Below, piece after piece: positions 1-6,815 of a stretch of DNA of 14,528 nucleotides. This DNA is from JAKIWV01 sp049800095. Its GTDB lineage: Archaea > Thermoplasmatota > Thermoplasmata > Lutacidiplasmatales > UBA184. The notes beneath the pieces were generated by a model. The model ran no database searches, had not been told where the DNA came from, and saw nothing but the letters and a program-made list of their open reading frames with translations. The translations under genes and the position numbers were made by a program. The stretch covers positions 1 through 14,528 of the forward strand of contig JBARJD010000157.1 of the NCBI GenBank assembly GCA_049800095.1. Reading direction: 5' to 3'. The first letter of the stretch is position 1. Each line of letters begins with the position of its first letter.

Positions 1-2
1 CG

Positions 3-323
3 GCGTCGGCGGTCCCGGTAGCGGTCTCGCTGGTTCGCCGGGGAGGCACCGTCAACCTGTTCGGGCTTCCCGAGGCGGGCAGCCACCTCGAAGAGGACCT
101 CCAGCAGCTGTATCTCCGGGGCCTCAAGGTGATCCCCACGTACGCCACGACGGAGCGCGACATCGCCGAGGTGCACGCCCTCCTCGCCGCCAAACGGTTC
201 GAGGTACATGACCTCGTCACGCACCGTTTTCCTCTCGACAAGCTTCCGGAGGCGTTCCAACTCGCCGCCCAGCCCGAGAAGGCCCTCAAGGTGACCGTCA
301 CCGGCCCCGCCTATTTCGGGTAG
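3..323 (+). CDS. Zinc-type medium-chain alcohol/polyol dehydrogenase, C-terminal part
   Basis: The frame is open from the first bases of the window to the TAG at 321-323, so this is the last ~106 residues of a gene that starts upstream. The translation has the pattern of the second half of the Rossmann domain and the C-terminal lobe of medium-chain dehydrogenases: a strand-turn stretch around GGTVNLFGLP, then LYLRGLKVIPTYATTERD, and the closing helix region VTHRFPLDKLPEAFQLA followed by KALKVTV. These are typical of the threonine/sorbitol dehydrogenase group, which oxidise a secondary alcohol with NAD(P) using a catalytic zinc. The zinc-binding and cofactor-binding regions lie outside the window, so substrate and cofactor cannot be read. 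The internal ATG at 129 is not the start, because the conserved frame extends before it. The gene converges on the nucleotidyltransferase with 8 bp between stop codons. Confidence 0.85.
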   Translation, partial: ASAVPVAVSLVRRGGTVNLFGLPEAGSHLEEDLQQLYLRGLKVIPTYATTERDIAEVHALLAAKRFEVHDLVTHRFPLDKLPEAFQLAAQPEKALKVTVTGPAYFG

Positions 324-331
324 GGACCGTC

Positions 332-1306
332 TCAGGCCTCGGCGGCCTCGCCCAGGACTTGGTGGCTAACTCGGTGGCCGGCCCGGACCCGGGCCCGTGG
401 CCCAACGATCGAATGAAGCACCGATGCGCCCGGCTCGATCGTCGCCCGGTCGAGCACGACGGAATCTTCGAGGTACGCACCGGCCCCCACGACCACGTGA
501 GGCCCTACGGTGACCGATCCGCCGAAGCTGGCGCCCTCGACGCTCGCCGATGGGTCGATGGCCACGGGCCCCTTGCCCGTGGTCCCGCTGGGGACAGAGC
601 GGTGGCCCCCCCGACCTGCCTCGAACAGGTACCGTTGGGCTCGCAGCAATCGTTCGGGGGTGCCGGCATCCTCCCAGAAGCCAGTGGCCCGATAGGCGTA
701 CACACCGTCCTTGGTCAGGTTCGGGACGACGTCGCGCTCCCAGCTGACCGGGGTCCGGTCGGGGATGCGACCGATGACCTCGCGCTTCCAGGCGCCGAGG
801 CCCGCGTTGATCCATCGAGAAGGCGCCTCCTCCCGCGTCGGCTTTTCAACAAAACGCCGGATGCGATCGTCGGGATCGAGCTCCGCGACGCCGTACGGGC
901 TCGGGTCGTCGACCTCGACGAGGGTCATTGTTCCAATCCCGCCCCGGTCCGACTGCCGTGCCAGAAGGGCCGTCACATCAAAACCGGCAATGACATCCGA
1001 GTTCAGGAGCAGGAACGGGTCGGACAGGTCGCCCCCCGCGTTGCGCATGCCGCCTCCGGTCCCGAGCGGTTCCTTCTCGGCGACCATCCGAACCGGGATC
1101 TTGGGAGGGTGTTCGGCGACGTATCGAGCGATCTCGTCGGCCTTGTACCCCGTCGCGAGCACCGCCTCCTCGACCGTGGGCGGGAGCATGTCCAGCACGT
1201 GGTACAGCATCGGCTTCCCGGCGATCGGGATGAGCTGTTTCGGCACCGAATAGGTCACGGGTCGGAGCCGGGTTCCGAACCCACCGATGAGCACGAGCGC
1301 CTTCAT
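332..1306 (-). CDS. Sugar-1-phosphate nucleotidyltransferase with C-terminal hexapeptide helix
   Basis: This 324-residue protein transfers a nucleotidyl group from an NTP to a sugar 1-phosphate, making an activated sugar for glycan or glycolipid synthesis. The signature loop GGFGTRLRP is at residues 8-16 and the lysine of SVPKQL at 24. NSD at 102-104 gives the metal-binding aspartate, FVEKP is at 152-156, and WEDAGTP near 211-217 is the second acidic site. Residues ~245-320 show short repeated hydrophobic turns (VTVGPHVVVG, SVVLDRATIEPGA), as in a left-handed beta-helix. The family includes mannose-1-phosphate guanylyltransferases and glucose-1-phosphate thymidylyl/uridylyltransferases. PKQL..GKPMLYHVL resembles the RmlA side, while the beta-helix tail is common in GDP-mannose and archaeal sugar-nucleotide enzymes, so nucleotide specificity is left open. 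The ATG at 1306 directly precedes the first conserved strand. It lies 31 bp downstream of the PadR-like gene on the same strand and probably has its own promoter. Confidence 0.92.
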   Translation of the reverse strand: MKALVLIGGFGTRLRPVTYSVPKQLIPIAGKPMLYHVLDMLPPTVEEAVLATGYKADEIARYVAEHPPKIPVRMVAEKEPLGTGGGMRNAGGDLSDPFLLLNSDVIAGFDVTALLARQSDRGGIGTMTLVEVDDPSPYGVAELDPDDRIRRFVEKPTREEAPSRWINAGLGAWKREVIGRIPDRTPVSWERDVVPNLTKDGVYAYRATGFWEDAGTPERLLRAQRYLFEAGRGGHRSVPSGTTGKGPVAIDPSASVEGASFGGSVTVGPHVVVGAGAYLEDSVVLDRATIEPGASVLHSIVGPRARVRAGHRVSHQVLGEAAEA

Positions 1307-1331
1307 GCGCGCCGCCCACGGCGGTCCTTCG

Positions 1332-1339
1332 ATTTTATC
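1332..1339 (-). promoter_or_regulatory. Possible TATA element for the nucleotidyltransferase gene
   Basis: On the minus strand this reads GATAAAAT, an AT-rich island in GC-rich DNA. It is centred about 30 nt upstream of the ATG at 1306, the right distance for an archaeal BoxA giving a nearly leaderless transcript. It overlaps the stop codon (1338-1340) of the upstream gene. The call rests on position and composition only. Confidence 0.45.
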
Positions 1340-2249
1340 ACTTTGGGCGAGGGATGGCCGGTCGCGCCGATTCCCGGGGGCCTCTCCGCCGGGCTCGGGT
1401 GGGCAGGGGACGCAGGTCCCACGCGTTGAACACGCTCTCGTCCGCGAGGGCCACTCGATGGACCGACCGGAACCTCTCCCGAAGCCGGCGCTCGAGCTCC
1501 TCCGGTTCCACCGACGGGATGTTCCCGAACAACGTCGCCATCAGGCGAAACAAGTAGACCGACAACGGCGCCGGGTCGTCGGAGGGGCGGGTTGGGAACA
1601 ACGTGGCAATCGACAGCCAACCCTCCGGGTGCAGTACGCGGGTGGCCTCGTCCAACGCTAGGTCCATGTCGGCGCCGGATGGGATGTCGTTGAAGATCAC
1701 CCCGGTCGCGCTCCCGTCCTTGATCGGGATGTTCAGATGGGAGCCGTCGAGGATCGTGACCTTCCGATGGTCGTACTCGAAGGACACCTGGGGGGGCTTG
1801 ACGAGGTACAATCGGCCCCGCACGAGCCGGCTAGAGATCCGGCGGAGCACGGTTTGACGCACCGGATCGAAGAACGGAGACGTCACGACGACGATGGTCC
1901 CTTCGAGGTCCTCGGTCTGAGGCGCCACGTGCGCGGTGAGGTAGTCGGCGTACTCCTGGAGGATCGTGAAGATTGCCTCCCGCAGCATCACCTCCCGTTG
2001 CCGCCGACCCTCCGGGCCGACTGTATAGACCCGTTTCTTGGGGCCGCGATGGCTGTCGGACCATCGACTGCGCACCTGCGCCTGGCCTTCCATCGAGCGC
2101 AGTACCCGATACAGGTTGCCGACCTCTACACTGAATCCCGCCGAGGTGAGCTCCCGCTGGATCGCATAGCCATGGAGCTCCTTCCCGTGGAGCGCACGGA
2201 GCACGGCACGCTCCAAGACATCCTTTCGCACGGGGATTGGTATGCTCAA
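1338..2249 (-). CDS. PadR-type winged-helix regulator fused to a degenerate methyltransferase-like domain
   Basis: This 303-residue protein has two parts. Residues ~9-95 look like a PadR winged helix: VLERAVLRALHGKELHGYAIQREL, then VEVGNLYRVLRSMEGQ as the recognition helix, and KKRVYTVGPEGRR as the wing. Residues ~115-270 resemble a class I SAM methyltransferase. VTILDGSHLNIPIKDGSATGVIFND matches the usual motif II/III region, and DEATRVLHPEGWLSIATL matches the 'ARVLKPGG' segment. The glycine-rich SAM loop expected near residues 118-130 is absent; TIVVVTSPFFDP stands there. The protein is therefore probably a DNA-binding regulator with a ligand-sensing or structural C-domain, not an active methyltransferase; this is inference. 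The tail after ~280 is Arg/Pro rich. The start used is TTG at 2249; a GTG at 2231 is the alternative. It diverges from the FMN reductase gene across a shared TATA element, which suggests control of itself and that gene. Confidence 0.8.
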   Translation of the reverse strand: MSIPIPVRKDVLERAVLRALHGKELHGYAIQRELTSAGFSVEVGNLYRVLRSMEGQAQVRSRWSDSHRGPKKRVYTVGPEGRRQREVMLREAIFTILQEYADYLTAHVAPQTEDLEGTIVVVTSPFFDPVRQTVLRRISSRLVRGRLYLVKPPQVSFEYDHRKVTILDGSHLNIPIKDGSATGVIFNDIPSGADMDLALDEATRVLHPEGWLSIATLFPTRPSDDPAPLSVYLFRLMATLFGNIPSVEPEELERRLRERFRSVHRVALADESVFNAWDLRPLPTRARRRGPRESARPAIPRPK

Positions 2250-2251
2250 TT

Positions 2252-2261
2252 CTACATATAG
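2252..2261. promoter_or_regulatory. Short inverted repeat next to the PadR start, possible operator
   Basis: CTACATATAG has CTA/TAG arms around CATA and sits between the TTG start of the PadR-like gene and the shared TATA element. It would overlap the start of the minus-strand transcript, a plausible place for autoregulation. The arms are only three bases, so the call is weak. Confidence 0.2.
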
Positions 2262-2278
2262 CTGTTTGCGACAACCCG

Positions 2279-2286
2279 TTTAAATA
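2279..2286. promoter_or_regulatory. Shared bidirectional TATA element
   Basis: TTTAAATA on the plus strand reads TATTTAAA on the minus strand, so it is an acceptable archaeal BoxA in both directions. Its centre is about 27 nt upstream of the ATG at 2309 and about 33 nt upstream of the TTG at 2249. Both distances fit transcripts with almost no leader. It is the only strong AT-rich element between the two divergent genes. Confidence 0.6.
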
Positions 2287-2308
2287 CTCCCGACGGCCTA
2301 GAAGGAGC

Positions 2309-2938
2309 ATGTCGACCATCACCGTACTAGGAATCGCGGGCAGCGAACGCGAGGATTCCCGGGCGCGTACTGCGCTCCAGGTCGCCCTCAAAGCCGCCCG
2401 CAAGGCGGGCGCAAAGGTCGAGGTTTTGGACGTTTCGAACCTCGACGGACACGCCGGCACCGTGCACGACCTTCCCCAGGACGAGGTCGTCGACCGGGTC
2501 AGCACCGCGGTCGCGAACGCGGATGCCCTGATCGTGGCCACGCCGACGTTCCACGGCGGCATTAGCGGCCCGCTCCGGGCGATTCTCGAGTCGATTCCGA
2601 ACGACGCCATCGCCGGCAAGGCGACGGCTCTCGTGTCCGTCACCGGCGGCTCGGCCGAGCGGGGGGATCCTCTCGAGCCTCTTCGCCAACAGCTCCAAGG
2701 ACTCCACGCGTGGGTCGTCCCCAATCGCGCCGTGGTCCCCTTCGCGTTCCGCGCTTTCGACCGGGCGGGCAATCCCACCGACCCCGAGGTCCGGGAGCGG
2801 CTCGAGACCGTCGGCCGAGGGGTCGCGCGCTACGGCCGGCTCCTTCAGGCGATGCGACCGGCCCCCAGCGTTCCGGCGCCCGCCGTAGCGACGGCGGCGC
2901 CACCCCTCGTCCTTCCTCGGGCTCGCCGGGCGAGCTGA
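2309..2938 (+). CDS. NADPH-dependent FMN reductase-like flavoprotein
   Basis: This 209-residue protein has the flavodoxin-like fold of the NADPH-dependent FMN reductase (SsuE/azoreductase-like) family, which binds FMN and reduces flavin or small electron acceptors in the cytoplasm. The N-terminal strand and phosphate-binding loop are TVLGIAGSEREDSRA (residues ~5-19). ADALIVATPTFHGGISGPLRAILE (71-94) is the hallmark segment that contacts the flavin ring, and KATALVSVTGGSA (104-116) is the next strand-loop. Residues ~183-209 form an Ala/Pro-rich tail ending RARRAS, not part of the fold and probably disordered. The start is ATG 2309. GAAGGAG at 2301-2307 looks like a ribosome site but is only one base from the ATG, and the TATA spacing predicts a leaderless mRNA, so it may be incidental. 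It diverges from the PadR-like regulator and may be its target. The physiological acceptor is unknown. Confidence 0.88.
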   Translation: MSTITVLGIAGSEREDSRARTALQVALKAARKAGAKVEVLDVSNLDGHAGTVHDLPQDEVVDRVSTAVANADALIVATPTFHGGISGPLRAILESIPNDAIAGKATALVSVTGGSAERGDPLEPLRQQLQGLHAWVVPNRAVVPFAFRAFDRAGNPTDPEVRERLETVGRGVARYGRLLQAMRPAPSVPAPAVATAAPPLVLPRARRAS

Positions 2939-3062
2939 TCCGACTCGAAGATCGACCACCCTTGGCTTCGCGCGACTATACCGGCCGAGGGGCATTCCAG
3001 CTACTCGGCCTCGGCAACGATCGGAGACGGAGCCGTCACGTCAATCGACGTTGGACACAACG

Positions 3063-3069
3063 CTAAATC
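3063..3069 (+). promoter_or_regulatory. Possible TATA element for the zinc-ribbon gene
   Basis: CTAAATC is an AT-rich island 46 nt before the TTG at 3109. That is the same spacing as TTTAAG to the start of the substrate-binding protein gene elsewhere in the window, and it leaves room for the ribosome site at 3092-3099. It is a weak match to the archaeal BoxA consensus. Confidence 0.3.
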
Positions 3070-3108
3070 GGATTCTGGGCCGGGGACGGCCGAAGGAGGA
3101 AGACGCGG

Positions 3109-3429
3109 TTGCCGTCGTTGTTCGTGACGTGTCGACGATGTCGATTTGAGTTCCCGAGCGGGATCGCACTCACCGGCCCGCTGGTGACCTTATCGATCTT
3201 CGGGCTGCGACACCGATGTCCCCGCTGTCGTTCCGAAGCCAGTTACTACACCTCGGAATACCACCTACCGGCCGGCTCCGACCTACCGAGCGGGCATGCC
3301 CCAACGGCCTACTACACCTCCCCCGGGCGCCTCGCGGCCGCCAACCTGCCGCTCGGTGACCGCCCCTCCGACGGCACCGCCCGAGCACCGTTCGGGTGGC
3401 TCACCGGAGCACGGGTGTTCGGAACATGA
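3109..3429 (+). CDS. Small zinc-ribbon protein of unknown function
   Basis: This 106-residue protein begins with a four-cysteine zinc ribbon: CRRC at residues 8-11 and CPRC at 37-40, separated by a hydrophobic segment (ALTGPLVTLSIFG). The rest is not recognised. It contains a repeated YYTS (residues 46-49 and 68-71), each followed by a small Pro/Gly/Leu-rich stretch, and ends in a Gly/Arg/Phe-rich tail. The start is TTG 3109, supported by GAAGGAGG ending nine bases upstream (3092-3099); a second TTG at 3118 is possible but placed less well. Small zinc ribbons in archaea often bind nucleic acid or act as adaptor proteins, but nothing here shows which. The stop overlaps an ATG (ATGA at 3426-3429) that opens the HAD hydrolase frame, suggesting the two genes are co-transcribed. 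High-GC frames make small genes uncertain, but the cysteine pattern and ribosome site support it. Confidence 0.65.
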   Translation: MPSLFVTCRRCRFEFPSGIALTGPLVTLSIFGLRHRCPRCRSEASYYTSEYHLPAGSDLPSGHAPTAYYTSPGRLAAANLPLGDRPSDGTARAPFGWLTGARVFGT

Positions 3430-3599
3430 CCTCCGAACCGTGGACGGGCGCCCGCCGGAGCGCGGATCCGACCCCGGCAGGTATTTCTGGGTTGCCTGCT
3501 ACTTCGCCCGAGAGTGCAACCTGGCCCCGTGGGCCCTTCGATCGGACGATCGTTGGCCCGACGCGGCCCGGAAACTCCCGCCGAGGGTTCCTGACACCA

Positions 3600-4391
3600 A
3601 TGGAGCGTACACCCGGCGCCTACCCACCTGCGCTCGAAGCGCTCACCGTCGACCTCTGGTACACTTTGATCTATCCAACCCCACGCGTCCGAGTGGCAAT
3701 CGAACGAGCCCGACGGGCCGTATGGGCGGAGAGCCTGCGGACCCACGGATGCTCGGCCCGGCGCGCCGGAACGTGGGCCACTCGGATCGACCGAGCGGCC
3801 GAATCCTCGGAGCTGGAAGGATGGAGTCCATCGTGGAACGAGCGAGTGCATCGGTGGAGCCGGCGGATCGGGATCCGGCTCGATGCCGACCGGCTGGCCG
3901 AACGTTTCGAGGCCGCGGTACCTCTCGACCAAGTTCACGTCGCCCCCGGTGCAGACCAGGCCCTGGCGCGGCTGAGACGGCGAGGGTTCCGCCTCGCGAT
4001 CGTCTCCAATGTCACGCACGAGCCCCCGCAGGCGATCCGGGCCGTGCTCGCGTCGCACGGCCTCGACCGACGGTTCGACGCGGTCGTGCTCTCGACGGAC
4101 GTAGGACGAGCTAAGCCCCGCCGCGAACCGTTCCTCAGCGCGCTCTCGCAGCTCCACGCCGCCCCGGGCCGGACGGTGCATATCGGCGACGCGGCCGCCG
4201 ATTTCCAAGGAGCTCGAGCGGCGGGGATACGGCCGTTACTGTTCACCGGACTGAACCGATGGAAGCCCGAGCAGCTTCGGAAGGCCCATCGGGCATGGAT
4301 GGGAAGCGCTCTCAAGGTGAGCCGCTGGGAAGACGTCCCTCGGACCGTCGCATTCTACGAAACCCTTCCTTCGGTGCCTCGAGAGGTCTAG
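3600..4391 (+). CDS. HAD-superfamily hydrolase
   Basis: This 263-residue protein of the haloacid dehalogenase superfamily probably removes phosphate from a small phosphorylated metabolite. Motif I is TVDLWYTLI (nucleophile Asp18), with Trp in place of the second Asp of DxD, a variant also seen in other DxWxTL-type HADs. Motif II is the serine/asparagine of AIVSNVTHE, motif III is the lysine of GRAKPRREPF, and motif IV is HIGDAAADFQGARAAGI. An alpha-helical cap of ~100 residues lies between motifs I and II, a C1-type cap. The ATG at 3600 is chosen because motif I starts 15 residues later. The same frame has an ATG at 3426 that overlaps the zinc-ribbon stop as ATGA; it would add 58 Pro/Arg/Ser-rich residues of no recognisable fold, so the start is uncertain. 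Substrate unknown; loss of the second Asp of DxD could favour a non-phosphatase activity such as dehalogenation. Confidence 0.88.
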   Translation: MERTPGAYPPALEALTVDLWYTLIYPTPRVRVAIERARRAVWAESLRTHGCSARRAGTWATRIDRAAESSELEGWSPSWNERVHRWSRRIGIRLDADRLAERFEAAVPLDQVHVAPGADQALARLRRRGFRLAIVSNVTHEPPQAIRAVLASHGLDRRFDAVVLSTDVGRAKPRREPFLSALSQLHAAPGRTVHIGDAAADFQGARAAGIRPLLFTGLNRWKPEQLRKAHRAWMGSALKVSRWEDVPRTVAFYETLPSVPREV

Positions 4392-4429
4392 CCGGGTGAG
4401 AACCCAGCTCGTTCCCCGTCGGCGAACCC

Positions 4430-4434
4430 TTTTT
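4430..4434 (+). terminator. Possible T-tract terminator after the HAD gene
   Basis: TTTTT stands in a pyrimidine-rich stretch 39 bases after the HAD stop codon. Archaeal termination commonly occurs at such T-runs on the non-template strand. The same AT-rich spot lies ~32-36 nt before the next ATG (4466) and could instead serve as a poor TATA element for the FAD oxidoreductase gene. Confidence 0.25.
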
Positions 4435-4465
4435 CCCCCAGGACTGTCCGGCGATCGGAGCGCCG

Positions 4466-6031
4466 ATGTCCGACCAATTTGACGTGGTGGTGGTCGGCGG
4501 CGGCCACAATGGGCTGGTCGCGGCCGCCTATCTTGCCAAAGCCGGCGCCCGCACTCTGGTTCTCGAACAACGCGGCGTAGTCGGCGGCGCGGCCGTGACC
4601 GAGGAGCCGTGGCCCGGTTTCCGGATCAGCACATTCTCGTATGCCGCGGGACTCTTGCGGCCTTCGATCGTTGCCGACCTGGAGCTCCCGCGGTTCGGCT
4701 ATCAAACGTTCCTGCTCGACCCGGAGATGTTCGTCCCCCTCCCCGGAGGGCGGTGCCTGACGCTGTGGAACGACGACGACCGGTCCGTCAAAGAAATCGC
4801 GAAATTCTCTGCCCGCGATGCGAAAGCCTACCCGAAGTATTCGCAGTTCTGGACGGAGGTCATCGAGCTTCTCGATCCGTTGCTCCTCTCGCCCCCCGTG
4901 CCCCTCCCCGAACTGCTCAAGATCGTGCCCGATGATCGGGTCGAGACCCTCGTACGGGATTTGTTCCTCCGTAGCGCGGCCGACCTATTGGATGAGTGGT
5001 TCGAATCGGAGGAACTCAAGGGGGCGCTCTGCACGAGCGCCATCATTGGCACGTTCCTCCCGCCGGACGCCCCGGGCACGGCCTACGTGCTCGCGCACCA
5101 CAAACTCGGGAACGTGGAGGGCCATCCCAAGTCTTGGGGGCTTGCTCGCGGCGGCATGGGGGGGATCAGCCAAGCCCTACGTCGGTCCGCCGAACACTTC
5201 GGCGCGACGATGCGTACGGACACCGCGGTGCGACGGATCCTCGTTCGCGATGGCCGCGCGACCGGCGTCGAAACCGAGCGCGGCGACCATATCGGCGCCA
5301 GAGCCGTCGCCTCCACTCTCGACGCTCGCCATACCTTCCTCCAGTTGCTTCCCCCGGAGTCGCTCAGCCCGGAGTTCCGGAACCAGGTCGCCGCGATTCG
5401 GAGCCGCGGGTCGGCGCTCAAGTTTAACGCGTCGCTCGATGGGCTACCGGACTTCACCGCCGCGCCGGGCGCGCCCGGCCCGCATCATCGGGGGTTCATC
5501 GACATCATTCCGAGCATGGACTACGCCCGGGCCGCGTTCGACGATGCGTGGCACGGGCGGTTCTCGCGTCGACCGTTCATGGACATCGTTTTCCAGAGCG
5601 TGCTCGACGATTCCGTGGCGCCTCCCGGAAAGCACACGATGAGTTGCTTCGTCCAGTACGCGCCTACCCAGCTCGATGGCACCTCCTGGGACGCGGCCAA
5701 GCCGGAGGTGGCCGAGACCGTAATGGACACCATCGAGGAGTATGCGCCCAACCTCCGGAAGGTCGTCCGGAATTGGCAGATAATCTCCCCGACGGACATC
5801 GAGTCGATCCTGGGGATGACCGGCGGGAACATCTTCCAGGGGGACATCACCCCCGACCAGATCTTCACGTTCCGGCCGGTCCACGGGTGGTCGTCCTATC
5901 GAACTCCTGTCGCGGGGCTCTATCTCGCCGGCTCGGCGGCCCATCCCGGGGGGGGCGTTCTGGGGGCTCCCGGTCACAACGCTGCGCAGGCCGTGCTCGA
6001 GGACCTGATGCCCGATCCGAAGGGCAAGTAG
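4466..6031 (+). CDS. FAD-dependent phytoene-dehydrogenase-like oxidoreductase (PYROXD2 type)
   Basis: This 521-residue protein of the phytoene desaturase/amine oxidase superfamily has the usual family length and no visible gaps. The dinucleotide-binding motif is FDVVVVGGGHNGLVAAAYLAKAG from residue 5, followed by an acidic residue in TLVLEQ and the VVGGAAVTEE loop that closes over FAD. The C-terminal FAD-binding signature is LYLAGSAAHPGGGVLGAPGHNAAQAV, near residues 485-512. The GGGHNGL form and the RGGMGGISQAL segment match the 'phytoene dehydrogenase-related' group (COG1233), including animal PYROXD2, better than true carotenoid desaturases. No carotenoid gene is nearby, so the substrate is unknown and desaturation of an isoprenoid is only one possibility. 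The start is ATG 4466, with ATCGGAG at 4454-4460 as ribosome site. No signal peptide, so cytoplasmic or membrane-associated. Confidence 0.9.
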   Translation: MSDQFDVVVVGGGHNGLVAAAYLAKAGARTLVLEQRGVVGGAAVTEEPWPGFRISTFSYAAGLLRPSIVADLELPRFGYQTFLLDPEMFVPLPGGRCLTLWNDDDRSVKEIAKFSARDAKAYPKYSQFWTEVIELLDPLLLSPPVPLPELLKIVPDDRVETLVRDLFLRSAADLLDEWFESEELKGALCTSAIIGTFLPPDAPGTAYVLAHHKLGNVEGHPKSWGLARGGMGGISQALRRSAEHFGATMRTDTAVRRILVRDGRATGVETERGDHIGARAVASTLDARHTFLQLLPPESLSPEFRNQVAAIRSRGSALKFNASLDGLPDFTAAPGAPGPHHRGFIDIIPSMDYARAAFDDAWHGRFSRRPFMDIVFQSVLDDSVAPPGKHTMSCFVQYAPTQLDGTSWDAAKPEVAETVMDTIEEYAPNLRKVVRNWQIISPTDIESILGMTGGNIFQGDITPDQIFTFRPVHGWSSYRTPVAGLYLAGSAAHPGGGVLGAPGHNAAQAVLEDLMPDPKGK

Positions 6032-6354
6032 CGGTTCCCATCGCGCGGCAAGCAGTCGAACGGCGCGCCGGAGTTGCTCGCTATTCCGGTCCCACCACCG
6101 AGGTCGGGGAGGCCCATCGGGCGCGGGTACCGTCTCGAGACGAGGCGGAGCTCCATAGGGCAACGGGAGCCTCTCCTTCACTCGCGCAACCGAGGGAACG
6201 GCGAGTCTTCCGCCAGATCTCCTCCATGCTCGGGTGCCGGACTACCGGTCTCGGGATGGCGGTAGTTTTTTTCGAACCGACGGCTTGGGAGAGGCGGACC
6301 CCCGGCGGTCCGAGGCAGGTCGTGGCGGCCCAATCCGAAGTGGACAGGTTGCCG
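6032..6354. other. Intergenic stretch, nothing recognised
   Basis: About 320 bases separate the FAD oxidoreductase stop from the YCII gene. The YCII frame stays open through it, but the encoded residues are Arg/Pro/Ser-rich and unlike a conserved domain. The only notable feature is a run of seven T at ~6264-6270, which could end the upstream transcript or mark a promoter. No RNA gene or repeat was seen. Confidence 0.5.
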
Positions 6355-6702
6355 ATGATGGCCACCTACGTCCTTGGACTGTTCCGTCGGCCGGCGGACC
6401 TCCCCGTGATTCCAGCAGAGGAAGTAGAACGAATTCAGGAAGGACATATGGGGAATATTCGTCGACTGACCGAGGCGGGGGAGCTGATCGTGGCGGGACC
6501 CTTCACGGAGGACACCCACCTTCGCGGGGTGCTGGTTTTCTCCACCTCCTCGGTCGAACGGGCACGAGAACTCACGGCGAACGACCCCGCTCTCGTGCAG
6601 GGGCGGCTCCTTTTGGATCTATACACTTGGTATGCGCCCGCCGGTCTACGCGTGGGTCCCCCGCCCCGGAACCCGACCGAATTGGATTTCCAGACGGACT
6701 GA
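6355..6702 (+). CDS. YCII-domain protein
   Basis: This 115-residue protein matches the YCII (YciI-like) family, small ferredoxin-like alpha/beta proteins that usually form dimers with a putative His-Asp active site. The start YVLGLFRRPADLP, the helix EEVERIQEGHMGNIRRL with His31, the turn LIVAGPF (44-50), LRGVLVFSTSSVERARELTANDPA with Asp77, and the final strand LLDLYTWYAPAGL are all in family order. Biochemical roles are poorly defined; some members work with dehalogenating or oxygen-using enzymes. Two adjacent ATG codons (6355, 6358) precede the first strand. The upstream frame is open, but its residues look non-coding, so the short start is preferred. No clear ribosome site is visible. The ~20-residue tail after WYAPAGL is Pro-rich. 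It lies downstream of the FAD oxidoreductase on the same strand, but the 323-bp gap argues against a tight operon. It converges on the SDR-like gene. Confidence 0.88.
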   Translation: MMATYVLGLFRRPADLPVIPAEEVERIQEGHMGNIRRLTEAGELIVAGPFTEDTHLRGVLVFSTSSVERARELTANDPALVQGRLLLDLYTWYAPAGLRVGPPPRNPTELDFQTD

Positions 6703-6815
6703 GACGAGCGGGCTGCCGGTCGCCCGGGGCGGCCGTACGGCCGAGGGGTCCGAACAGCGATCGGGCGAGTCCGATGCCCGCGCCGCTCGGCGGGATCGTC
6801 CCACCCCATCGAGGC

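Noticed and set aside
359..1429. Long plus-strand open frame opposite the nucleotidyltransferase
   Set aside because: It is antisense to a gene with clear catalytic motifs, and its Arg/Asp/His-rich translation shows no domain. Such frames are expected opposite GC-rich genes.
2984..3015. 7-bp inverted repeat (GCCGAGG / CCTCGGC) after the FMN reductase gene
   Set aside because: Short arms, an 18-nt loop and very common GC-rich words make a chance match likely, and no T-run follows.
5548..6354. Upstream extension of the YCII frame into the FAD oxidoreductase gene
   Set aside because: The frame is open by chance. The residues before 6355 resemble no domain, and the YCII fold is complete without them.
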